This document shows positions 59,027-64,000 of a stretch of DNA of 64,000 bases, piece after piece. Below the pieces are notes generated by a model. It was not told the origin of the DNA. It saw only the letters and a list, made by a program, of their open reading frames with translations, and did no database searches. The position numbers and the translations under genes are program-made. The DNA comes from Alkalihalobacterium alkalinitrilicum (lineage in GTDB: Bacteria; Bacillota; Bacilli; Bacillales; Bacillaceae_F): assembly GCF_002019605.1 (NCBI RefSeq), contig NZ_KV917368.1:3858519-3922518 (forward strand). The letters are read 5' to 3'. The first letter of the stretch is position 1. Each line of letters begins with the position of its first letter.

Positions 59027-59191
59027 TAGAAAAGCGGAAGCGGCCGTTCAGCGACGAAGGGACTGGAGCTCCACCGTATGAGATAAAGGAAACACGGTGA
59101 GGCAACGAACCGATGTTGACTTATCGTAAGGAGGAGAGCGAAGTCTACAAGGCGCTGGTCGCTAGAGCTAGACAATAGAAAAGCGGAAGCG
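59025..59191. repeat. dispersed ~150-bp repeat inside the beta-oxidation operon
   Basis: The element starts at the thiolase stop with AATAGAAAAGCGGAAGCG and ends with GCTAGAGCTAGACA near 59174; the same 18 bases then occur again at 59174-59191, as the start of a second, truncated copy. I recognise this family (AAAAGCGGAAGCG ... GGAGCTAGACA) as a widely scattered intergenic repeat of bacilli. No ORF, and no terminator T-run, so the operon should read through. Confidence 0.75.
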
Positions 59192-59238
59192 ACGGTTACA
59201 AACAAAACTAACAATAGTCAGATAGGAGAGAGTAGAAA

Positions 59239-60090
59239 ATGGCAGTTCAAACAGTAATGGTAATTGGCGCAGGCCAAATGGGATCTGGAATTGTTCAAGT
59301 GCATGCAATGGCAGGAATTCAAGTTTATATGCACGACTTAAAAGAAGAATTTGTTGAAAAAGGTATGAACACGATTAAGAAAAACTTAGATCGTCAAGTC
59401 GAAAAAGGAAGATTGACAGAAGCTGAGCGAAATGAAATTGTAGCTCGTATCACCCTATCAACAGACATTCAAAATGCAGCAAAAGTAGATTTAGTTATAG
59501 AAGCAGCGGTTGAAAATATGGAGATTAAATCAAAGATCTTCAGTGAATTAGATCAAATTGCCCCTGAACATACAATTTTAGCAACAAATACATCATCTTT
59601 ACCGATTACAGAAATCGCTGCATCTACTAACCGTCCAGAAAAAGTTATTGGGATGCACTTTATGAACCCAGTACCTGTTATGAAGCTAGTTGAAATTATT
59701 CGTGGATTAGCAACATCCGATGAAGTGTACGGTGTAATTGAAGATTTATCTCGTCAATTAGGAAAAACGCCAGTTGAAGTAAACGACTTCCCAGGTTTCG
59801 TATCAAACCGTATATTAATGCCAATGATCAATGAAGCGATCTATACAGTATTTGAAGGAGTTGCCACTCCAGAAGCGGTCGATGAAGTAATGAAATTAGG
59901 TATGAATCACCCAATGGGGCCTCTAACCCTTGCTGACTTTATCGGTTTAGATACGTGTCTTTACATTATGGAAACATTACATGAAGGTTTTGGTGACGAT
60001 AAGTACCGTCCTTGCCCATTGCTTCGCAAATATGTAAAGGCAGGCTGGCTTGGTAAGAAATCAGGTCGCGGATTTTATAACTACAACTAA
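59239..60090 (+). CDS. hbd: 3-hydroxybutyryl-CoA dehydrogenase
   Basis: A 283-residue NAD-dependent dehydrogenase of 3-hydroxyacyl-CoA. The Rossmann motif GAGQMGSG is at 10-17, and [19 protein letters not shown] contains the catalytic His. The C-terminal helical domain has [16 protein letters not shown]. It follows the repeat by about 48 nt. ATG after AGGAGAGAG. Similar to MmgB and BH Hbd enzymes. Confidence 0.95.
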   Translation: MAVQTVMVIGAGQMGSGIVQVHAMAGIQVYMHDLKEEFVEKGMNTIKKNLDRQVEKGRLTEAERNEIVARITLSTDIQNAAKVDLVIEAAVENMEIKSKIFSELDQIAPEHTILATNTSSLPITEIAASTNRPEKVIGMHFMNPVPVMKLVEIIRGLATSDEVYGVIEDLSRQLGKTPVEVNDFPGFVSNRILMPMINEAIYTVFEGVATPEAVDEVMKLGMNHPMGPLTLADFIGLDTCLYIMETLHEGFGDDKYRPCPLLRKYVKAGWLGKKSGRGFYNYN

Positions 60091-60114
60091 GATTAATATA
60101 GTGGAGTGATAACG

Positions 60115-61254
60115 ATGAACTTACGTTTTACAGAAGAACAAGAAATGATGAGAAAGATGGTTCGAGATTTTGCCAATGAGAAAATTACTCCATTTATTGA
60201 AGAAATGGAAGAGAACGATACGTTTCCACGTGCAATCGTCGACCAAATGGGTGAACTGGGGTTAATGGGAATTCCCATTTCTGAGGAGTTTGGCGGAGCT
60301 GGGATGGACTTTACTTCTTATATTATCGCAATCAATGAACTATCAAGAGTAAGTGCAACTGTAGGGGTTATTCTTTCTGTACACACATCAGTAGGAACAA
60401 ATCCAATCCTCTATTTTGGAACGGAAGAACAAAAGAAAAAGTATGTTCCTAAACTAGCTTCAGGTGAATATTTAGGAGCTTTCGGGTTAACGGAACCAGG
60501 AGCAGGATCAGATGCAGGAAGTTTAAAAACATCGGCCGTAAAAAAAGGTGATAACTACGTATTGAATGGTTCAAAAGTTTTTATTACAAATGGGGGCGAA
60601 GCGGATACGTATGTTGTGTTTGCGTCAACTAACCCTGAAGAAGGTTCTACTGGAATTTCGACCTTTATCGTTGAAAAAGATACACCTGGATTTACCGTAG
60701 GAAAGAAAGAAAAGAAAATGGGGTTACATGGTTCGAATACCGTTATGTTGATGTTTGAAGATGTGATTGTTCCAGCTGAAAACTTACTAGGCCAAGAAGG
60801 TGAAGGCTTTAAAATTGCGATGTCTAATTTAGACAATGGACGTATCGGAATTGCAGCACAAGCTCTCGGAATTGCAGAAGCAGCTCTAGAAGCAGCAACA
60901 AAATATGCAAAAGAACGTAAACAATTCGGTCGTGCTATTGGAACTCAACAAGGTTTAGCGTTTAAATTAGCGGATATGGCAACAAAAGTCGAAGCTGCAA
61001 GACTATTAGTCTATCAAGCGGCTAACATGAAAGATCGTGGCTTACCGTGTGGTCAACAAGCATCAATGGCAAAGTTATTCGCATCACGTTCAGCTGTGGA
61101 AGTGGCAATTGAGGCGGTTCAAGTATTCGGTGGTTACGGATATACGAAAGAATATCCAGTTGAGCGTTTCTTTAGAGATGCAAAAGTAACCGAGATTTAC
61201 GAAGGAACAAGTGAGATTCAAAAGATTGTAATTAATAAATACCTTTTTGATTGA
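60115..61254 (+). CDS. acyl-CoA dehydrogenase (copy 1)
   Basis: A 379-residue short-chain acyl-CoA dehydrogenase (FAD; catalytic Glu363 in IYEGTSEIQ). [10 protein letters not shown] and VFITNGG are the FAD-binding stretches. It hands electrons to EtfBA and on to FadF. Start ATG 60115 after GTGGAGTG; an ATG at 60106 overlaps that site. The next gene is a paralogue. Confidence 0.94.
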   Translation: MNLRFTEEQEMMRKMVRDFANEKITPFIEEMEENDTFPRAIVDQMGELGLMGIPISEEFGGAGMDFTSYIIAINELSRVSATVGVILSVHTSVGTNPILYFGTEEQKKKYVPKLASGEYLGAFGLTEPGAGSDAGSLKTSAVKKGDNYVLNGSKVFITNGGEADTYVVFASTNPEEGSTGISTFIVEKDTPGFTVGKKEKKMGLHGSNTVMLMFEDVIVPAENLLGQEGEGFKIAMSNLDNGRIGIAAQALGIAEAALEAATKYAKERKQFGRAIGTQQGLAFKLADMATKVEAARLLVYQAANMKDRGLPCGQQASMAKLFASRSAVEVAIEAVQVFGGYGYTKEYPVERFFRDAKVTEIYEGTSEIQKIVINKYLFD

Positions 61255-61322
61255 TTAGAAAATTGTTCAAATAAGCTGTTCAAATTGTCTATAAATTAAA
61301 ATGAATTTAGGGAGAGATCAAG

Positions 61323-62465
61323 ATGAACTTTCAATTAACTGAAGAGCAAGAAATGCTAAGAAAAATGATTAGAGATTTTGCTGAAAATGAAGTAGCTCCA
61401 ACGGCTGAAGAGCGTGATGAAGAAGAGCGTTTTGACCGTGCTATTTTCGATAAAATGGCTGAGCTTGGTATTACAGGTATCCCGTTCCCTGAAGAGTATG
61501 GCGGAATTGGAGCGGACTATGTAAGTTACGCTATCGCTGTTGAAGAGCTTTCACGTGTTTGTGCTTCTACAGGTGTTACACTATCAGCACACGTTTCACT
61601 TTGCAGCTGGCCAATCTACAAATTTGGAACAGAAGAGCAAAAGCAAAAATATTTACGTGCATTAGCTGAAGGGCGCAGTATTGGTGCTTACGGTTTAACG
61701 GAGCCAGGTGCAGGTTCTGACGTAGCGAGCATGAAAACAACAGCAAAAGAAGATGGCGACCATTACGTTTTAAACGGCTCTAAGATCTTCATTACAAACG
61801 GTGGAGTTGCAGACATTTATGTTGTTTTTGCTGTAACAGATGCAGATAAAAAGCACAAAGGCATTACAGCATTTATCGTAGAAAGTGACATGCCAGGATT
61901 TTCAGTAGGGAAGAAGGAAAAGAAATTAGGAATTCGTTCATCACCTACAGCAGAAATCATCTTTGAAGATTTACGTGTACCAAAAGAAAACATTCTTGGT
62001 AAAGAAGGCGAAGGATTTAAGGTTGCCATGATGACACTAGATGGCGGACGTAACGGTATCGCTGCTCAAGCATTAGGAATTGCACAAGGTGCATTAGATG
62101 CTGCTATTGGCTATGCGAAAGAGCGTAAACAATTTGGTAAAACAATTGGAGCACAACAAGGGATTGGCTTTAAACTAGCAGATATGGCTACAAAAATTGA
62201 AGCAGCTCGCCTATTAACGTATCAAGCGGCTTGGAAAAAGAGTGAAGGAATTCCAAACGGGCAAGAGGCTGCGATGTCAAAACTATTTGCTGGAGACACT
62301 GCAATGGAAGTGACAGTAGAAGCTGTTCAAGTATTTGGTGGATATGGATATACGAAAGACTATCCAGTAGAGCGTTATATGCGTGATGCGAAAATCACAC
62401 AAATCTATGAGGGAACGCAAGAAATTCAACGTCTCGTTATCTCAAAAATGTTATTAGCAGACTAA
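61323..62465 (+). CDS. acyl-CoA dehydrogenase (copy 2)
   Basis: A 380-residue paralogue of the preceding protein with the same motifs ([17 protein letters not shown], Glu363 in IYEGTQEIQ). The two are about 65-70% alike by eye, differing in the N-terminal half that lines the acyl pocket, which may mean different chain length or branching. ATG 61323 after AGGGAGAG. With icmF downstream, one of the two may act on isobutyryl-CoA or butyryl-CoA. Confidence 0.94.
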   Translation: MNFQLTEEQEMLRKMIRDFAENEVAPTAEERDEEERFDRAIFDKMAELGITGIPFPEEYGGIGADYVSYAIAVEELSRVCASTGVTLSAHVSLCSWPIYKFGTEEQKQKYLRALAEGRSIGAYGLTEPGAGSDVASMKTTAKEDGDHYVLNGSKIFITNGGVADIYVVFAVTDADKKHKGITAFIVESDMPGFSVGKKEKKLGIRSSPTAEIIFEDLRVPKENILGKEGEGFKVAMMTLDGGRNGIAAQALGIAQGALDAAIGYAKERKQFGKTIGAQQGIGFKLADMATKIEAARLLTYQAAWKKSEGIPNGQEAAMSKLFAGDTAMEVTVEAVQVFGGYGYTKDYPVERYMRDAKITQIYEGTQEIQRLVISKMLLAD

Positions 62466-62486
62466 TAAAAGTGTGTTAGAGTAGTT

Positions 62487-62526
62487 CCAGGTACCTTTAA
62501 TATAGTAAAGTGGTAAAGGTGCCTGG
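62487..62526. repeat. GGTGCC-family hairpin without T-run
   Basis: CCAGGTACCTTTA (62487-62499) pairs with TAAAGGTGCCTGG (62514-62526), one wobble. It is the same sequence family as the terminators at 4767, 31921 and 39102, but GAAAGGAGG follows at once, so transcription may continue into the TetR gene. Confidence 0.7.
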
Positions 62527-62546
62527 CACCGAAAGGAGGTCTTTGG

Positions 62547-63170
62547 TTGCGAAAAAAGAAAGTGCCTTCCATGGTAAAAGATCAACAACTTATTAAGAAG
62601 CGCCGCGAACAAATGATCAAAGGTGCTGTCAACTTATTTAAAGAAAAAGGCTTTCATCGAACGACTACTCGCGAGATCGCCAAAGAGTCGGGATTTAGTA
62701 TTGGGACGTTATATGAATATATTGGGTCAAAAGAAGATATTTTATATCTCGTCTGTGACTCAATTTATGAAGAAGTTCGTGATCGACTCAAACAATATTT
62801 AGACCATGATCGCTCAGGTATTGATCGGTTGAAGCAAGCGATCACCTCCTATTTTAAAGTCGTTGATGAAATGAACGACGAATTTCTAGTTATGTACCAA
62901 GAAGCCAAGTCATTGCCAAAAGAAGCCCTACCCTATGTGTTGCAAAAAGAACTTGAAATGACAGAAATGATTGAACTTATCGTTCGAGATTGTGTTAATG
63001 ATGGTCTATTAGATCTAAATGAAGAAGCTGAAATTAAACTGGTTGCACATAACATCCTTGTTCAAGGGCATATGTGGACATTTAGACGATGGGTATTGAG
63101 AAAACAGTTTTCGTTAGAACAGTATACTGAGCTTCAAATCGAACAACTATTAAAGGGTATTGTAAAATAA
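62547..63170 (+). CDS. fadR: TetR-family regulator, FadR-like
   Basis: A 207-residue TetR regulator. The helix-turn-helix is at about 33-60 (TTREIAKESGFSIGTLYEYI). It sits between acyl-CoA dehydrogenase and icmF as the FadR/YvdT-type regulator does in related bacilli, and probably represses this operon unless long-chain acyl-CoA is bound. Candidate sites are 57809 and 55440. TTG 62547 after AAAGGAGGT; an ATG eight codons later lacks a binding site. The symbol is by position and family, not by a binding test. Confidence 0.82.
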   Translation: MRKKKVPSMVKDQQLIKKRREQMIKGAVNLFKEKGFHRTTTREIAKESGFSIGTLYEYIGSKEDILYLVCDSIYEEVRDRLKQYLDHDRSGIDRLKQAITSYFKVVDEMNDEFLVMYQEAKSLPKEALPYVLQKELEMTEMIELIVRDCVNDGLLDLNEEAEIKLVAHNILVQGHMWTFRRWVLRKQFSLEQYTELQIEQLLKGIVK

Positions 63171-63206
63171 TAAGTAGAGTAGAAATGAAATGGAGGAATT
63201 AATAGT

Positions 63207-64000
63207 ATGCAAACGGTTGAAATTTATCGTCCGAAACATTCAGTTCGTTTTGTAACGGCTTCGAGTTTATTCGATGGCCACGATGCATCAATTAATATTA
63301 TGAGACGCATTCTTCAAGCGAGTGGGGCAGAGGTGATTCACCTAGGTCATAACCGTTCCGTAGAAGAAGTTGTTGACGCTGCTATTCAAGAAGATGTCCA
63401 AGGAATTGCCATTTCTTCATATCAAGGTGGTCACACAGAATATTTCAAATACATGTATGACCTTTTAAAAGAAAAAGGAGCAGGTCACATTCGTATATAC
63501 GGTGGTGGCGGTGGTGTAATCACTCCTCCAGAAATAAAAGAGTTACATGAATATGGGATTTCGCATATTTTCTCACCGGAAGATGGCCGTCAGAATGGTC
63601 TTCAAGGAATGATTAACGATATGCTTAAAGAGTGTGACTTTCCAACTGTGCGCGACTTATCGAATGAAGTTGAACAATTAAAAGAAAAAAATGCTCGTGC
63701 AGTTGCTAGATTAATTTCATTAGCTGAACAACAAGAAATGGGATTAAATGAAGTGGCAGCTACAGCAGAAAAAACGTTAAATGAAATCAAGCAAATCACT
63801 GAAAATGTACCTGTACTTGGAATTACAGGAACAGGTGGAGCTGGAAAAAGTTCATTAACGGATGAAATCGTTCGCCGTTTCTTAAACGAATTTGAAGATA
63901 AAACAATCGCTATTCTTTCAATCGATCCAACCAAACAAAAAACAGGTGGAGCATTATTAGGTGACCGTATTCGTATGAATTCGATTAACAGCCCACGTGT
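63207..64000 (+). CDS. icmF: fused isobutyryl-CoA mutase IcmF, N-terminal part (3' truncated)
   Basis: The frame from ATG 63207 (GGAGG upstream) stays open to the window edge, 264 codons. The first about 135 residues are a B12-binding domain: SLFDGHDAS supplies the lower His ligand of cobalamin, and [20 protein letters not shown] and YGGGGGVI follow. From about 207 the MeaI-type G-protein domain begins, with P-loop [12 protein letters not shown] and then [17 protein letters not shown]. IcmF interconverts isobutyryl-CoA and n-butyryl-CoA and carries its own chaperone GTPase. The mutase domain is beyond the window. Confidence 0.95.
   Translation, partial: MQTVEIYRPKHSVRFVTASSLFDGHDASINIMRRILQASGAEVIHLGHNRSVEEVVDAAIQEDVQGIAISSYQGGHTEYFKYMYDLLKEKGAGHIRIYGGGGGVITPPEIKELHEYGISHIFSPEDGRQNGLQGMINDMLKECDFPTVRDLSNEVEQLKEKNARAVARLISLAEQQEMGLNEVAATAEKTLNEIKQITENVPVLGITGTGGAGKSSLTDEIVRRFLNEFEDKTIAILSIDPTKQKTGGALLGDRIRMNSINSPR

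Noticed and set aside
1-64000. tRNA, rRNA, T-box or additional riboswitch
   Set aside because: I scanned intergenic regions for T-box, S-box, THI-box, G-box and tRNA features and recognised none besides the preQ1-I element; no covariance search could be run.

Overview
The window is an A+T-rich chromosomal segment of a spore-forming Bacillaceae, most likely an alkaliphilic Bacillus relative (Halalkalibacter/Alkalihalobacillus type). The grounds are gene content and order. The blocks ung ... ywdI-ywdK-gerQ-cwlJ, hemQ-pta-lipL, ywfO-ywgA-ywhD-pbpG-speE-speB-ywiB-argS and ywjE-fadF-thiolase-hbd-acd-acd-fadR-icmF follow the ywd-ywj region of B. subtilis. Spore genes (gerQ, cwlJ, a PbpG-type enzyme), a bacillithiol gene (bshB2), Bacillus-type ribosome binding sites and many TTG/GTG starts agree with this. 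I saw no rRNA, tRNA, CRISPR array, prophage or intact insertion sequence.

Layout. 1-6.3 kb: the end of a LOG-family gene, a membrane fatty-acid desaturase, queF behind a preQ1-I riboswitch, a cold-shock protein, the RNA helicase cshA, and a stand-alone glutamine synthetase with two GlnR/TnrA boxes. 6.4-21.2 kb: an accessory catabolic island. It has two AtoE-type short-chain fatty acid transporters, a CoA-transferase pair, a thiolase, CMD-type and DUF3237 proteins and a hydrolase. Behind a divergent TetR gene lies a second operon (thiolase-like protein, DUF35 protein, acyl-CoA ligase, cyclase-family hydrolase, OYE-type oxidoreductase). Cre sites mark both transporter genes. 21.3-26.1 kb: bshB2-yojF, an orphan 7TM histidine kinase, an inositol-phosphatase-family protein and ung.

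26.4-29.9 kb: a nitrogen operon of amtB, a DUF294 nucleotidyltransferase, a DnaQ-type exonuclease and a short GlnR-like regulator, with no glnK. The amtB and glnA promoters share the same operator geometry. 30-35.7 kb: an M3 oligopeptidase, a PAS histidine kinase, ywdI, ywdK, and the germination pair cwlJ-gerQ. 35.9-45.4 kb: hemQ, an enoyl-CoA hydratase, pta, lipL, a DUF1450 protein, ywfO-ywgA-ywhD and pbpG. 45.7-50.9 kb: speE-speB, then a striking 0.9-kb intergenic array of 17 tandem 52/53-bp units carrying a dyad, then ywiB-argS. 51-55.3 kb: a XapX protein, an alpha/beta hydrolase, a P1B-4-type metal ATPase and a cardiolipin synthase. 55.4-64 kb: a beta-oxidation block (fadF, thiolase, hbd, two acyl-CoA dehydrogenases, a TetR/FadR regulator, the start of icmF) with two different palindromic operators and a near-consensus cre.

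The regions fit a heterotroph that uses short-chain and other fatty acids under carbon catabolite control (CcpA) and adjusts ammonium uptake and assimilation through GlnR/TnrA-type regulators. The features most worth a second look are the tandem array, the paired nitrogen promoters with a glutamine synthetase lacking the feedback arginine, the PII-less amtB operon, and the catabolic island of unknown substrate. All calls are by eye; no database search or folding program was run.
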